Source of the DNA: an uncultured Eisenbergiella sp.
GTDB taxonomy: Bacteria; Bacillota; Clostridia; Lachnospirales; Lachnospiraceae
Direction of reading: 5' to 3'
Length of the DNA: 64,000 bases
NCBI GenBank assembly: GCA_947627215.1
Contig: CANQVD010000019.1
Coordinates: 1-64,000, forward strand
Shown one piece after another: positions 8,912 to 18,525 of the stretch. The number at the start of each line of letters is the position of its first letter. The first letter of the stretch is position 1. A program made the translations under genes and the position numbers. The notes under the pieces are model-generated. The model saw only the letters and a program-made list of their open reading frames with translations, was not told the DNA's origin and did no database searches.

Positions 8912-9541
8912 TCACTGCACGTCCACGGTCTTCCCCTCACGGTCCGCGGTTTCCGCCAGCGCATTGTTCACCTGCTCCTCATAGACGCGCATCTCCACCT
9001 CGATGGGCGTCGGGTCCTTCGTGATGCGCCGGCCTCCGATATGGTTGAAAAAGGTGATGATGCCCACGGCCAGACCGACGGAATAGCTGATCTCCAGCAC
9101 CGTCACCCCGTCGGACACCCGCCCCGCGACCGTCTCATAGATCCGGTCGAATACGCGGATGATGCCGATGTCGTTGTGGAACGCGATGATCGTGAACGCC
9201 GCGCCGAAAAAGCAGATGCAGGACACGAAGCAGATCTTCGCCGCCTGCCAGGCCCCTTTTTCCCTTTCTGTCCGCACCAGCTCCACGACGGTTTCCGCTT
9301 CCCCGACGCTTTCCACCTCCAGATCCGGAAATTCTTCCTGCAGCAGCGCGATCAGCCGCATGACGCTGACCACCTTCCTGCTCTGCTCTCCCGGTCCGAG
9401 CTCGGTCACCTTCTGAGTACGGATGCGGCTCAGAAGCGCCCCGTCCCTGCACCAGGTCTTTCCCAGATCCGCGATCCGTACATCCTCCTTCAGAATCTCC
9501 ACGTTCCGTTCCATTTTCAGATAAAGCGTTTCCCTTTGCAT
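8912..9541 (-). CDS. spoVAA: Stage V sporulation protein AA
   Basis: A 209-aa protein with a cytoplasmic N-terminal domain (about 1-100) that begins TLYLKMERNVEILKEDVRIA, followed by two membrane segments at about 105-125 and 150-170. This is the SpoVAA arrangement. It is the first gene of the local spoVA run and starts behind GGGAGGAGCGGG. The run is separated from the sigF operon by a sortase gene and a terminator, whereas in Bacillus spoVA directly follows sigF. Expression is expected in the forespore under SigG, but no SigG promoter was confidently identified. Confidence 0.88.
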   Translation of the reverse strand: MQRETLYLKMERNVEILKEDVRIADLGKTWCRDGALLSRIRTQKVTELGPGEQSRKVVSVMRLIALLQEEFPDLEVESVGEAETVVELVRTEREKGAWQAAKICFVSCICFFGAAFTIIAFHNDIGIIRVFDRIYETVAGRVSDGVTVLEISYSVGLAVGIITFFNHIGGRRITKDPTPIEVEMRVYEEQVNNALAETADREGKTVDVQ

Positions 9542-9615
9542 CCCGCTCCTCCCGCTTCCGGCCCGGCGCCCGCTTTCCCTGCGGCGTACTGCACCGCCAT
9601 ACGCGCCCGCGCACA

Positions 9616-9648
9616 GAAAAAGGGCCGCGCAACAGGGCGCGACCCCTT
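9616..9648 (-). terminator. Terminator between sortase B and spoVAA
   Basis: A 12-bp stem on the minus strand (AAGGGGTCGCGC with GCGCGGCCCTTT, two wobble pairs, CCTGTT loop) is followed by a T5 run. It separates the sortase gene from spoVAA. Confidence 0.75.
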
Positions 9649-9692
9649 CTGCCGCTGGCGCTCTGGCACCAGTATGTCCTCTTTTTCGGTTT

Positions 9693-10592
9693 CTATTCCT
9701 CAGAATCCGTGCTGTAGCGGGGCGTCTGAACCATCCGGTTCAGGATGCCGTGCACCACAAAGCGCTGCGTGCCGCCCGCCGCACCGTAACAGGTGGAGAG
9801 CGTCACCATGGGCTGACCCTCCGGGATCTCGACCGCGCTCTTATAAGGCGTGCTGCGAAGCACCATGTTCCTGTACTTCTCGTAATCCTCCTCGTCCGTC
9901 GGAATATAATAGGTAGAGCTGCCGTCCCGCGTCACATAATAGCTGACGATCAGATACTGATAGATGTTGTCCTCCGTAAAAATGTAAAAATACGGATCGC
10001 TGGCACAGAGCTCCTCATCCTGGCCCAGCAGCTTGAGCTTGCCGAACATGCTCAGGTTGCGCATATTGTGGCCGAAGATGAAGGTATTATAATCGGTCAG
10101 ATCCGGGCTCGCCCAGGCGTCCATGAAAATGGAGCCGGAACGGTTGTCTTCCCGCTCGAACGTGCGGTACATGTAATAGTCGTTGTCCTCTCCCTGCACG
10201 ATGGGATATTCCAGCTCCAGCACCGGGATCGCCAGCCAGCCGAGGAAATCCTCGTTGATCTCCTTTAACGCTTCGTAATTCACATCGATATCCGGAAAGC
10301 CGGTCAGCGCTTCCTCCGGATTTTCCTGCTTCTCCGCCCCGCTCTGCGCCGGGGTGGCCCCCTGGATCACATACCGCTCCTGCAGGGATTCGTAAGCATC
10401 CACGCCCGCCTTATACTCCAGAAAGATCCCGGCCAGCTTGTAGCCGCTCACCAGAAAAACCGCCACCGCAGCCACCAGGATCACCCGCTCTATCGGCTTC
10501 CAGCCCTTCTTTTTGCCTTTTCCGGAGGCTTCCTTTTCCTGCACGTCCTCCGGAACCGCTCCGTTCTTTTTCCTGTTCTTCTTTTTGCTCAT
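9693..10592 (-). CDS. srtB: Class B sortase
   Basis: A 299-aa membrane-anchored transpeptidase that links proteins to the cell wall. A Lys-rich start is followed by one membrane segment at about residues 33-52 and an extracellular sortase domain. The catalytic His is in TFIFGHNMRN, the Cys in VTLSTCYGAAG and the Arg in GTQRFVVHGIL. The start at 10592 has GGAGGG 5 nt upstream. It lies between sigF and spoVAA, an unusual position that may link it to spores or simply be an insertion. A second sortase-fold protein at 43.5 kb lacks these catalytic residues, so this is the only active sortase candidate in the window. No substrate with a C-terminal sorting signal was seen nearby. Confidence 0.92.
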   Translation of the reverse strand: MSKKKNRKKNGAVPEDVQEKEASGKGKKKGWKPIERVILVAAVAVFLVSGYKLAGIFLEYKAGVDAYESLQERYVIQGATPAQSGAEKQENPEEALTGFPDIDVNYEALKEINEDFLGWLAIPVLELEYPIVQGEDNDYYMYRTFEREDNRSGSIFMDAWASPDLTDYNTFIFGHNMRNLSMFGKLKLLGQDEELCASDPYFYIFTEDNIYQYLIVSYYVTRDGSSTYYIPTDEEDYEKYRNMVLRSTPYKSAVEIPEGQPMVTLSTCYGAAGGTQRFVVHGILNRMVQTPRYSTDSEE

Positions 10593-10727
10593 GTTCCCTC
10601 CCATTCCGCCCTCCGGCGGCATATGGACCTGACGGTAAACTGTACCCTTTCTTCCCTCATTATAGCGGACCTGCGCCAAATATGCAACACGGTTTTCCTA
10701 CATTTTTTGCAGTTTTAACTCTGTTCG

Positions 10728-11471
10728 TTACTTTCTCTCCGTGTACGCCCGCATCCGGATCAGGATCCGCTTTTCCAGCCTGCTCACCTGCACCTGGCTG
10801 ATCCCCAGCTCCTGCGCGATCTGGGTCTGGGTTTTTTCCTCATAATAACGCATCCGGATCAGGCGGCGGTCCTGCTCCGGCAGTTCCGCGAGCATCTGGC
10901 GCAGCACCATCCGGTCCAGCAGGCTGTCCTTTTCCCGGTCCTCAAGCTGTCCGTCCGGGGCCTTCGCCGCGATCTGGTCCAGCAGGCGAATCTCCTTTCC
11001 GTCCCCCTCATAGACGGGACGGTACAGCGATTCCACCTCCCCGGACGCGCCGATGGCCAGCACCGCGTCGTCATAGGATACGCCGGATGCCGCACACAGC
11101 TCCTGCAGCGTCGGTTCCCGGCCGTTCTCCTTTACAAAGGCGTCCTGCGCCTTATGCAGCTTAAACGCCGCGTCCTTTAAGGACCGGCTCACCTTCACCA
11201 TTCCGTCGTCCCGCAAAAACCGGCGGATCTCTCCCGCGATCAGGGGCACCGCATAGGTGGAGAACTTCACATCGTAGCGCAGATCAAAATGATCGATGGC
11301 CTTCATCAGCCCGATGGTTCCCGTCTGAAAAAGGTCCTCCGCATCGTATCCCCTTCCCGCATATCGCTTCACGATATGCCGCACCAGTCCCAGGTTTTCT
11401 TCGATCAGTATATCTCTGGCGGCGCCGTCCCCGGCCTGCGCCCTCGCAATCAATACTGACAGATTTTCCAT
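10728..11471 (-). CDS. sigF: Forespore sigma factor SigF
   Basis: A 247-aa sigma-70 family factor, the first compartment-specific sigma of sporulation. Region 2 shows DLFQTGTIGLMKAIDHFDL and KFSTYAVPLIAGEIRRFLRD; region 3 includes MVKVSRSLKD; region 4 ends with a helix-turn-helix around QIAQELGISQVQVSRLEKR. It is the third gene of spoIIAA-spoIIAB-sigF, starting a few bases after spoIIAB stops. SpoIIAB holds it inactive until SpoIIAA frees it in the forespore. Length and gene order are standard. Confidence 0.97.
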   Translation of the reverse strand: MENLSVLIARAQAGDGAARDILIEENLGLVRHIVKRYAGRGYDAEDLFQTGTIGLMKAIDHFDLRYDVKFSTYAVPLIAGEIRRFLRDDGMVKVSRSLKDAAFKLHKAQDAFVKENGREPTLQELCAASGVSYDDAVLAIGASGEVESLYRPVYEGDGKEIRLLDQIAAKAPDGQLEDREKDSLLDRMVLRQMLAELPEQDRRLIRMRYYEEKTQTQIAQELGISQVQVSRLEKRILIRMRAYTERK

Positions 11472-11474
11472 GGG

Positions 11475-11918
11475 CTATTCCTCGCCGTCCTCCCGGGACG
11501 CGGCGCCCAGCTTTTTTTCCATGATGACCCGGGTCCCCTTCCCCGGCTCGGACTCCACCTCCAGGCTGTCCATGAACGCTTCCATAAAGGCGAAACCCAT
11601 TCCGGAACGCTCCAGCTCCGGCCTGGTCGTGAACAGCGGTTCCATCGCCTTCGGGATATCCGCGATCCCCCTGCCGAAATCCTCGATCTCCATATGTAGC
11701 AGGCCTTCCTCCAGGCTGCACCGGACGACGATCCGGCCGCCCTTTCCTTCATAGGCGTGGATTACCGCGTTGGTGACCGCCTCGGACACCGCCGTTTTCA
11801 CATCGCAGATTTCCTCCACCGTGGGGTTCGGCGGCGTGATGAACGCCGCCACGGCAACCCTCGCAAGGCCCTCGTTTTCCGGCAGCGCATCCATTTCAAG
11901 CCTGATCTCGTTTTTCAT
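11475..11918 (-). CDS. spoIIAB: Anti-sigma F factor / protein kinase SpoIIAB
   Basis: A 147-aa GHKL-type serine kinase and anti-sigma factor that binds SigF or phosphorylates SpoIIAA. Visible features are the start of the GHKL fold with AVSEAVTNAVIHAY (N box), the ATP-lid region VEDFG-like IEDFGRGIAD and GMGFAFMEAFMDSLEVES (G boxes). The start overlaps the end of spoIIAA by 23 nt, and the stop lies 3 nt before sigF, so translation of all three is coupled. Confidence 0.96.
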   Translation of the reverse strand: MKNEIRLEMDALPENEGLARVAVAAFITPPNPTVEEICDVKTAVSEAVTNAVIHAYEGKGGRIVVRCSLEEGLLHMEIEDFGRGIADIPKAMEPLFTTRPELERSGMGFAFMEAFMDSLEVESEPGKGTRVIMEKKLGAASREDGEE

Positions 11919-12237
11919 CGTTTTCCTCCCGCTCCATAAACTCCAGATACTTCATCAGCCCGGACAGCTTTAAGATCTTCCGGATGCGGCGGCTGGCGTT
12001 CGCCACATAGACCCTGCCGCCGAAACAGGAAACCCGCCGATAGCGCCCCGCCAGCACGCCCACGCCGGAGCTGTCCATGAACACGGTGCGGGAAAAATCG
12101 AACACGACGTCCTTCACCTCGCTGCTTAAGAGCATGCGGTCCGCCCTCCTGGAAATCTCCTGGCAGCTCCTGTGATCGATCTCCTCCGGGAGCCGGATCA
12201 TCAGATAACGGTCAATGATCCTGTATTCTTCTTCCAT
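11896..12237 (-). CDS. spoIIAA: Anti-anti-sigma factor SpoIIAA
   Basis: A 113-aa STAS-domain protein that releases SigF from SpoIIAB when unphosphorylated. The phosphorylated Ser lies in the conserved loop FMDSSGVGVLAGRYR. It is first in the sigF operon. A promoter was not confidently identified in the short gap upstream, which contains the terminator of the preceding TPR gene. In Bacillus this operon is driven by SigH and Spo0A. Confidence 0.95.
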   Translation of the reverse strand: MEEEYRIIDRYLMIRLPEEIDHRSCQEISRRADRMLLSSEVKDVVFDFSRTVFMDSSGVGVLAGRYRRVSCFGGRVYVANASRRIRKILKLSGLMKYLEFMEREENDEKRDQA

Positions 12238-12306
12238 ACAGCTTCTCCTCTCCTTTCCTTCCCGAAAACGCGCCGGGGGACTCTGCCGCGCCTATTCCGC
12301 TTTTCC

Positions 12307-12341
12307 AAAAAAAGAGGACATGCTCTCCACATGTCCTCTTT
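12307..12341 (-). terminator. Terminator after the TPR membrane protein gene
   Basis: A perfect 12-bp stem (AAAGAGGACATG with CATGTCCTCTTT, 7-nt loop) runs into a T run on the minus strand. It separates the TPR gene from the sigF operon. Confidence 0.88.
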
Positions 12342-12387
12342 CGTAAAACGCTCTCTTTTTTTCAGGGACGAAGCCCCGCGGCCGGGG

Positions 12388-13797
12388 TCAGTCCGCCTCT
12401 AACTGACTGACATAAGCCTGAGCCTGACTCGCCCTCTGGGTGCCGGGGAACTGTTCGACCACCTTCTGAAAGGTTTCGACAGCCTTCTGGGTATCCCCCT
12501 TTTCCATATAGCTGAGCCCCAGCGCATAAAGCGCCTGGGCGTTTTCCGCATCGTAAAGCACGGCCCGTTCCAGATTTTCCACCGCCGTCTCATACTCCTG
12601 CGCGCGGTATGCGTTGTAGCCCGTATCATAATAGGACTGGGCCAGCTTCTCTCCGGCGGTGCCGAGGATCTCGCTGTAGAGATTGCGCACCACCTCCGGC
12701 GTGGACGCGTTGCGGATCACATCCACATCCACCTGCTCCATGGCCGCGGAAAGCTGCTCCGTATCCGAGGGGCTTTTCAGATAGACATATACCGCGTTCA
12801 GCAGCATTTCGATGGAGCCCATCCGGCCGTTCACGCCGTCCAGCTCCTCCAGCTCCTCCTCCAGACCCTGCTTCTCGTTCTGCAGCGATTCCACCTGCTG
12901 GGTCAGACGGCTGATCTCGGTATTCCGGCGATCCACCTCGTCTCCCAGCTCCGTCTGCCGCACGGTCATCTCCTCCCGCACGGCGTTCTCCCTGGCGGGC
13001 AGGATCAGAAACCAGACAGCGGCCACGCCGATGGCGATTCCGGCGATAAGCCCCAGGATCCAGCCGCCGCCCTTTTTGGGCTCCTTCACGTTGACCGGCT
13101 GAATGATCAGCTCGTTGCCGCTCCTGTATTTGACGACCTCCTCCGACTTCTGCCGCCTGGCCCCCCGGCCCTCCTCTTCTCTGCGCAGCGCGGGATCAAC
13201 CTCCTGCATATAGCGCAGCGCCATGGTATTGCCGCGGTCGATCTTCAGGCAGCGGTCCAGCTCGCGGCGGGCACGCTCCCACTCCCCCGCGTCCATGTAC
13301 AAAAGCGCCAGCAGCAGATGCGCCTGCACATAATTGGGAGAATCGGAAAGGATCTTCTTGAGCTGCAGGATCGCCAGATCCTTATTGTTCTGGTAACAGA
13401 AATTCAGCGCGATATTGAATTTCTTGCTCTTCTGGTTGATCGCCTCCAACTGCGCGGGGCTCTTCTGGATCGCGTTGAGATAATCGTCGGCGATATTCTT
13501 GTTCGGGCGCAGGTTCTTGCTGATGACCCACTCGCTCAGGGCCGCGACCTGCTCGCCCATCTCAAAATAGACGAGTCCCAGAAGGTTCCTCGCCGCGATG
13601 TGATTCTTATTGATGGCAAGGCACTGCTTCAGACTCTCCACCGCGCCGGAAAGATCGCGCACGTTCGCCTTGCTCAGTCCCTCATTATAATAATAATTGG
13701 AAAAACAGATCAGCTTTTTATAACGGGAAACGTCCGCGCCGCAGTTGGTGCAGAACTCCTTCTCCGTCAGCTTCGCTCCACAGTTATAGCATCTCAT
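12388..13797 (-). CDS. Zinc-ribbon / TPR membrane protein
   Basis: A 469-aa protein of unknown role. Residues 1-22 form a zinc ribbon with two CxxC pairs (CYNCGAKL and FCTNCGAD). Residues about 30-190 are tetratricopeptide repeats. A membrane segment lies at about 236-260, followed by a coiled coil (about 270-320, RRNTEISRLTQQVESLQNE) and a second TPR block near the C-terminus with ALYALGLSYMEKGDTQKAVE. The topology suggests a cytoplasmic TPR adaptor, one crossing and an outer TPR domain. It is preceded by a 52-aa gene 10 nt upstream and is probably co-transcribed with it. The start follows AAGGGAG. An assembly or scaffolding role is plausible, but no specific partner is visible. Confidence 0.8.
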   Translation of the reverse strand: MRCYNCGAKLTEKEFCTNCGADVSRYKKLICFSNYYYNEGLSKANVRDLSGAVESLKQCLAINKNHIAARNLLGLVYFEMGEQVAALSEWVISKNLRPNKNIADDYLNAIQKSPAQLEAINQKSKKFNIALNFCYQNNKDLAILQLKKILSDSPNYVQAHLLLALLYMDAGEWERARRELDRCLKIDRGNTMALRYMQEVDPALRREEEGRGARRQKSEEVVKYRSGNELIIQPVNVKEPKKGGGWILGLIAGIAIGVAAVWFLILPARENAVREEMTVRQTELGDEVDRRNTEISRLTQQVESLQNEKQGLEEELEELDGVNGRMGSIEMLLNAVYVYLKSPSDTEQLSAAMEQVDVDVIRNASTPEVVRNLYSEILGTAGEKLAQSYYDTGYNAYRAQEYETAVENLERAVLYDAENAQALYALGLSYMEKGDTQKAVETFQKVVEQFPGTQRASQAQAYVSQLEAD

Positions 13798-13807
13798 AAC
13801 GGCTCCC

Positions 13808-13966
13808 TTACGCTTTCCTGTTCCGTGTTTCTTCGGCGTGCTCTCCCACCATTTTCACAAGAATATCCGTAAAGTCAGTCAGATTATGTCCCGTAATAAC
13901 ATCCTCAGCCTCATCCACTTCGATGCTGGGATGGAATTTTTTCAGTTCTTCTTCAAAATTGATCAC
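13808..13966 (-). CDS. 52-aa protein with GTG start, unknown
   Basis: A short acidic, probably helical protein with no recognised domain. The GTG start at 13966 is supported by GGGAGG 6 nt upstream and by a well-placed promoter. The upstream in-frame extension has no ribosome site. It ends 10 nt before the zinc-ribbon/TPR gene, so the two form an operon. The sequence FTDILVKMVGEH suggests a helix that could dimerise. No function can be assigned. Confidence 0.65.
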   Translation of the reverse strand: MINFEEELKKFHPSIEVDEAEDVITGHNLTDFTDILVKMVGEHAEETRNRKA

Positions 13967-14081
13967 AGTAAACCTCCCTGCGCCTCTCCGGCAGACGCCC
14001 GGCCCTACGCCCCCGCAGCCCAAAGCGCGCATGCTCTGTCCGGCGCGGCATTTCCGCGTGCAGACAAGCCTCAATATATTT

Positions 14082-14110
14082 ATAATACGCAGACTCCGTT
14101 AAAAAATCAA
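14082..14110 (-). promoter_or_regulatory. Promoter for the 52-aa / TPR operon
   Basis: TTGATT (-35, minus strand 14110-14105), a 17-nt spacer and TATTAT (-10, 14087-14082) lie about 115 nt before the GTG start. Confidence 0.6.
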
Positions 14111-14170
14111 TCTTATTTTGGGCCTTTTTTGAAAAATTAACGCCCCGTTTCGACATCAGGGACCGGAGCG

Positions 14171-14208
14171 CCCGGCGGCCTTCGCCTTTCCGACAAAGGC
14201 CGACCGGG
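14171..14208 (-). terminator. Strong hairpin after valS, probable terminator
   Basis: Arms CCCGGTCGGCCTT and AAGGCCGCCGGG (one bulged T, 13-nt loop) lie 24 nt past the valS stop. There is no clear T run, so termination is likely but not certain. Confidence 0.45.
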
Positions 14209-14231
14209 TTCCCCCGCCCGCGGCGGCGCGC

Positions 14232-16898
14232 TCATCTGTTTTTCAGTTGTCCCAGCCGTTCCTGCACCTGCGCCATCATCTGGGTGTACTTCTCCAGCTT
14301 GGCGCGCTCCTCCGCGATCTTCTTCTCCGGCGCCCGGCTGATGAACTTCTCGTTGTTCAGCATGCCGTTGACTCTGGCCAGCTCGCCGTTCAGACGGTTT
14401 TCCTCTTTCTCGAGGCGCTCGATCTCCTGGGCGATGTCCACCAGCTCCGCAAAGGGAATGTAGAGCGTCGCGTTCGCGATCACGACGGAAAGCGCATCCT
14501 GGGCGATGCCCGTCCGGTCCGCCTGCAGCGTGACCTCCGATGCGCCCGCCAGGGAGGCGAAGAAGAGCCTGCCTCTCTCAAACGCGTCCCGGATCTCCTC
14601 TTTTTCACTGACCACAAAGATGTGCGCCTTTTTCGCCGCCGGCACGTTCATCTGGATGCGGACGCCGCGCACGCCCCGCACCGCCTCCTTGAGGATCTCA
14701 ATCTCCTTTTCTTCCTGCTCGAAATGCCGGTCCTCCCGGTACACCGGCCAGGAGGAGATCATGATGGATTCCTCCTCGGACTGGATCGCGCCGAAGATCT
14801 CCTCGGTCACGAAGGGCATATAGGGATGCAGCAGCTTGAGCGCGTCGATCAGCGCCGTCCGCAGCGTCCAGAGCGCGGCGTTCTGGCTGTCGGCATCGTC
14901 CGTCGCATACAGGCGCGGCTTGACCATCTCGATATACCAGTCGCAGAACTCATCCCAGATGAAGTCGTACACCTTCTGCACCGCGATGCCCAGCTCGAAG
15001 CTCTCCATGTTGTCCGTGACCTCGCGGATCACGTTGTTCAGCCGGGAAAGAATCCACTTGTCCGCGGGCTGCAGATGGTTCCTGCCGTCCGCAATGTTTT
15101 CCTTCCCTTCCATATTCATGCAGATGAAGCGGGACGCGTTCCAAACCTTGTTGGCGAAATTGCGGTTGGCCTCCACCCGCTCCATATAAAAACGCATATC
15201 GTTGCCGGGCGCGTTGCCCATGATCAGCGTCAGCCGCAGCGCGTCCGCTCCGTACTTCTCGATGATTTCCAGCGGATCGATGCCGTTGCCCAGGGATTTG
15301 CTCATCTTGCGCCCCTGCGCATCCCGCACCAGCCCGTGGAACAGCACGGTCCTGAAGGGCTTTTCTCCCATCTGCTCATAACCGGAAAAGATCATGCGGA
15401 TGACCCAGAAAAAGATGATGTCGTAGCCGGTCACCAGCACGTCGGTGGGATAAAAGTATTTCAGGTCCTCGGTCTGCTCCGGCCAGCCCAGCGTGGAGAA
15501 CGGCCAGAGGGCGGAGGAAAACCAGGTGTCCAGCGTATCCGGATCCTGGGTGAAATGCGTGCCGCCGCACTTCGGGCAGACGGACGGCATCTCCTTCGCC
15601 ACCACCGTTTCGCCACAGGCGTCGCAGTAATAGGCCGGGATCCGGTGTCCCCACCAGAGCTGACGGGAAATACACCAGTCCCTGATGTTGTCCGTCCAGT
15701 TGTAATAGATCTTCTCCATGCGCTCCGGGATCAGGCGGATCTCCCCGTCCTGCACCGCCTTCACGGCGGGCCTGATCAGCTCATCCATCTTCACGAACCA
15801 CTGTTTTTTGATCATCGGCTCGATGGTGGTGCCGCAGCGGTCATGGGTGCCCACGTTGTGAACGTGATCCTCCACGCGCACCAGAAGCCCCAGCCGCTCC
15901 AGCTCGGCGACGATGGCTTTTCTGGCCTCATAGCGGTCCATGCCCGCGTATCTGCCGCCGTTTTCGTTGATGGTGGCATCGTCGTTCAGGATATTGATCT
16001 GGGCCAGACCGTGCCGCTTCCCCACCTCAAAGTCGTTGGGATCGTGAGCGGGCGTGATCTTCACCACGCCAGTTCCGAACTCCATGTCCACATAGGAATC
16101 CGCCACCACGGGGATCCTGCGGTCCACGATGGGCAGGAGCACCTCCCGGCCGACGAGATGCTGATACCGCTCGTCCTCCGGGTTCACCGCCACCGCCGTA
16201 TCGCCCAGCATGGTCTCCGGCCGGGTGGTGGCCAGCTCCAGAAATTCCGTATCGCTGACGCTGCCGTCCGCATTGATCAGCGGGTATTTGATATGCCAGA
16301 AGTGACCGGCCTGCTCCTCATAGAGCACCTCCGCGTCGGAAATGGACGTCTTACAGACAGGACACCAGTTGCCGATCCGGTTCCCTTTATAGATCCAGCC
16401 TTTTTCATGCATCCGGCAGAACACTTCCGTGACGGCCCTGTTGCAGCCCTCATCCATCGTGAAGCGCTCCCGGTCCCAGTCACAGGAGGAGCCCAGCTTC
16501 TTTAGCTGATTGATGATGCGGCCGCCGTATTCCCTCTTCCAGGCCCAGGCCCGTTCCAGGAACCCTTCCCGGCCCAGATCGTTCTTGTCGATCCCCTCTT
16601 TTTTCAGGTTCTCGATGATCCTGACCTCGGTGGCGATGCTGGCGTGGTCCGTGCCCGGCTGCCAGAGCGCATTGTATCCCTGCATGCGCTTGAACCGGAT
16701 CAGGATATCCTGCATCGTGTTGTCCAGGGCGTGCCCCATGTGGAGCTGGCCCGTGATGTTCGGGGGCGGGATCACGATGGTGAAGGGTGTTCTGGAATGA
16801 TCCACCTCCGCGTGAAAATATTTTTTCTCCATCCATCTCTGATAGATCTTGTCCTCGATCCCGTGGGGATCGTAGGTCTTTGCCATTTCTCTGCTCAT
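14232..16898 (-). CDS. valS: Valyl-tRNA synthetase
   Basis: A class Ia synthetase of 888 aa that charges tRNA-Val with valine. The HIGH-type signature is in [17 protein letters not shown] and the KMSKS loop in [12 protein letters not shown]. The editing domain lies between them, and the C-terminal coiled-coil arm typical of ValRS follows (about 820-888, [17 protein letters not shown]). The start at 16898 is preceded by GGAGG; the longer frame reaching into the T-box is not coding. Expression is controlled by the T-box leader directly upstream. Length is normal for Firmicutes. Confidence 0.97.
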   Translation of the reverse strand: MSREMAKTYDPHGIEDKIYQRWMEKKYFHAEVDHSRTPFTIVIPPPNITGQLHMGHALDNTMQDILIRFKRMQGYNALWQPGTDHASIATEVRIIENLKKEGIDKNDLGREGFLERAWAWKREYGGRIINQLKKLGSSCDWDRERFTMDEGCNRAVTEVFCRMHEKGWIYKGNRIGNWCPVCKTSISDAEVLYEEQAGHFWHIKYPLINADGSVSDTEFLELATTRPETMLGDTAVAVNPEDERYQHLVGREVLLPIVDRRIPVVADSYVDMEFGTGVVKITPAHDPNDFEVGKRHGLAQINILNDDATINENGGRYAGMDRYEARKAIVAELERLGLLVRVEDHVHNVGTHDRCGTTIEPMIKKQWFVKMDELIRPAVKAVQDGEIRLIPERMEKIYYNWTDNIRDWCISRQLWWGHRIPAYYCDACGETVVAKEMPSVCPKCGGTHFTQDPDTLDTWFSSALWPFSTLGWPEQTEDLKYFYPTDVLVTGYDIIFFWVIRMIFSGYEQMGEKPFRTVLFHGLVRDAQGRKMSKSLGNGIDPLEIIEKYGADALRLTLIMGNAPGNDMRFYMERVEANRNFANKVWNASRFICMNMEGKENIADGRNHLQPADKWILSRLNNVIREVTDNMESFELGIAVQKVYDFIWDEFCDWYIEMVKPRLYATDDADSQNAALWTLRTALIDALKLLHPYMPFVTEEIFGAIQSEEESIMISSWPVYREDRHFEQEEKEIEILKEAVRGVRGVRIQMNVPAAKKAHIFVVSEKEEIRDAFERGRLFFASLAGASEVTLQADRTGIAQDALSVVIANATLYIPFAELVDIAQEIERLEKEENRLNGELARVNGMLNNEKFISRAPEKKIAEERAKLEKYTQMMAQVQERLGQLKNR

Positions 16899-17001
16899 AA
16901 AAACCTCCTTTTGCACGGCGCCGCCCGCTTTCCGCCGGGAGCAAACCTCCGCGGCCCGGCCGGACGTAAGCGGTCCGTTCCTCATTTCCCGCGTCGGACA
17001 C

Positions 17002-17320
17002 AAAAAAGCCCTTCGGAGAGTTTCCTCACCAAAGGGCGACTTGACGCGCGGTACCACCTTTTGTTCGCCGTCCGGCATATGCGGACAGCCTCTTCTTATC
17101 CGATAACGGGGACGGACCGGAACCGCTTACCCCAGCGAAACCACACCGGCTCTCCCGTTCCGCATGCGCGGCAGGATTTCCCGCTGCATACCGTTTCCCT
17201 GTTCTGGTCGGTCCGACTCGGAAGCCACGTTCCACATTCCGCCGCTGAAGCGCCCTTGCAGCCGGTGAGGCGCTCTCTCTGTCAGCCAGGAGTGTGTACT
17301 CCTCTTCTTCATCATCTTTG
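17002..17320 (-). ncRNA. T-box leader of valS
   Basis: A tRNA-responsive riboswitch read on the minus strand. It begins near 17320 with the Stem I GAGTA turn. It contains the antiterminator bulge AGGTGGTACCGCG (about 17043-17061) and ends in a terminator whose stem (GCCCTTTGG with CCGAAGGGC) runs into T6 at 17007-17002. Aligning it with the asnB leader over the shared CTTCCGAG puts GTG (17228-17226) where the other has AAC, so GTG is the likely valine specifier. Uncharged tRNA-Val is expected to allow read-through into valS. Confidence 0.93.
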
Positions 17321-17436
17321 GCACGGCGGCCGGACCGGCACGCCGCTTCTGCTGTATGGGGACGCCCCGCCCGCAGGGCGCGGCGTCCGCCGTTTCATCC
17401 ACTATAATCAATGAGGGCGCGTTTGTCAAGAGAAAA

Positions 17437-18525
17437 TCACTGCAAAACAGAGCCCGTTTTCTCATGGCGGCGCACCTGAGCCAAAAACGCCTCCTCGCTC
17501 ATCCCGGCCTGCTTCGCGGCATCCGCCACGGTGAGCATCCGCTTTCGGACCAGATCGGACAGCGTAATAAGAATCCCTTCCTTTTTTCCGGCCGCTATTC
17601 CTTCCTGTCGGCCTTCTTTTCGACCTTCCTGTCTGCCTTCCTCTCGCCCCCTTTCTCTGCCTTCCTCAATTCCTCTTCGCAGGATCGTCTTCGCTTCGTA
17701 CTCCAGGATCTTGCCTCCCATAACCGACTTCACCCCTTCCCGAACATTTGCGTATTTCGCGGCTATGCCCTCCGTCACACGGTCGGTCATCTCCGCCAGC
17801 GTCCTTTTCGTATAGACGCTGATCTCTCCGTTTTCCTCCATCGTCTCCAGATGTTTTGCTATCCGGACATATTCCCGCTTCAATTGCTCCAGCTTCTCAC
17901 TGTCCTGCTCATACATTCTGAACCTTTTTTCATGTGTAAAGATGTAGAACGGGATCAGAAACAACAGTTTCTTCGAGAGGATCTCCTCCAGCGTGTAATC
18001 CCGGACCTTCATCACACGGACCGGGAATTCCACCGTTCCTCCGGGCGTCGCAAGCTCGATCCGCATCTCCTCCGGCGTCTTCCCCGTGCTCCGCAAAAAG
18101 AGCACCGCACTGTGCGGGATCGTCACCTTCAGGCGGTTCCCTGTCAGTTCTCCCTCATCCAACGCGATCTGAGCAGCATATTCAAAGATCCGGATCAGAA
18201 GGCTGCTGTCCGCCGTGCTCTGACATTCAAAAAGATATTTCTTTCCCTGAACAGCGGCGCTTCCCGCATCCCGCAGCGCGGTTTCCGCTTCGGTCTCTTC
18301 CGCCTGCGGTTCTTCGCGCATCTTCGAAACGCTTCTCAGCTCCGAAACGTTTCCCAACTTCGGAGCATTTCCCAACTTCGGAACATTCCCCAGCTTCGGA
18401 ACGTTCCTCAACTTCGGAGCGTTTCCTATCTCCGGAGCGTTCCCCAGCTTCGAAACGTTCCCCCGCTTCGAAATATTCCTCAACTTCGGGGCGTTCCCCA
18501 TCTTCGGATATACTCTCTTCCCCAA
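17437..18525 (-). pseudogene. C-terminal part of a Rpn-type PD-(D/E)XK nuclease, out of frame
   Basis: This frame holds the core and C-terminus of a Rpn/PDDEXK_2 family protein, annotated as a recombination-promoting nuclease or putative transposase. From about residue 90 it reads KKYLFECQSTADSSLLIRIFEY (ExQ variant of the catalytic motif). The end has the family-typical charged GREEGRQEGRKEGRQEG run and a short helix-turn-helix-like tail. The first about 70 residues are hexapeptide repeats (K-L-G-N-V-P type) from an 18-bp minisatellite, read in a different frame from the N-terminal half. No ribosome site precedes its TTG or ATG candidates. It is probably the 3' part of one gene broken by a frameshift, unless frameshifting or slippage joins the halves. 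Confidence 0.75.

Noticed and set aside
14247-16505. Plus-strand open frame of 752 codons
   Set aside because: It is exactly antisense to valS, whose catalytic motifs are certain, and its translation shows no recognisable domain.
18326-18505. Possible CRISPR array
   Set aside because: The 18-bp units are directly tandem without spacers and lie inside a coding region; no cas gene is present.
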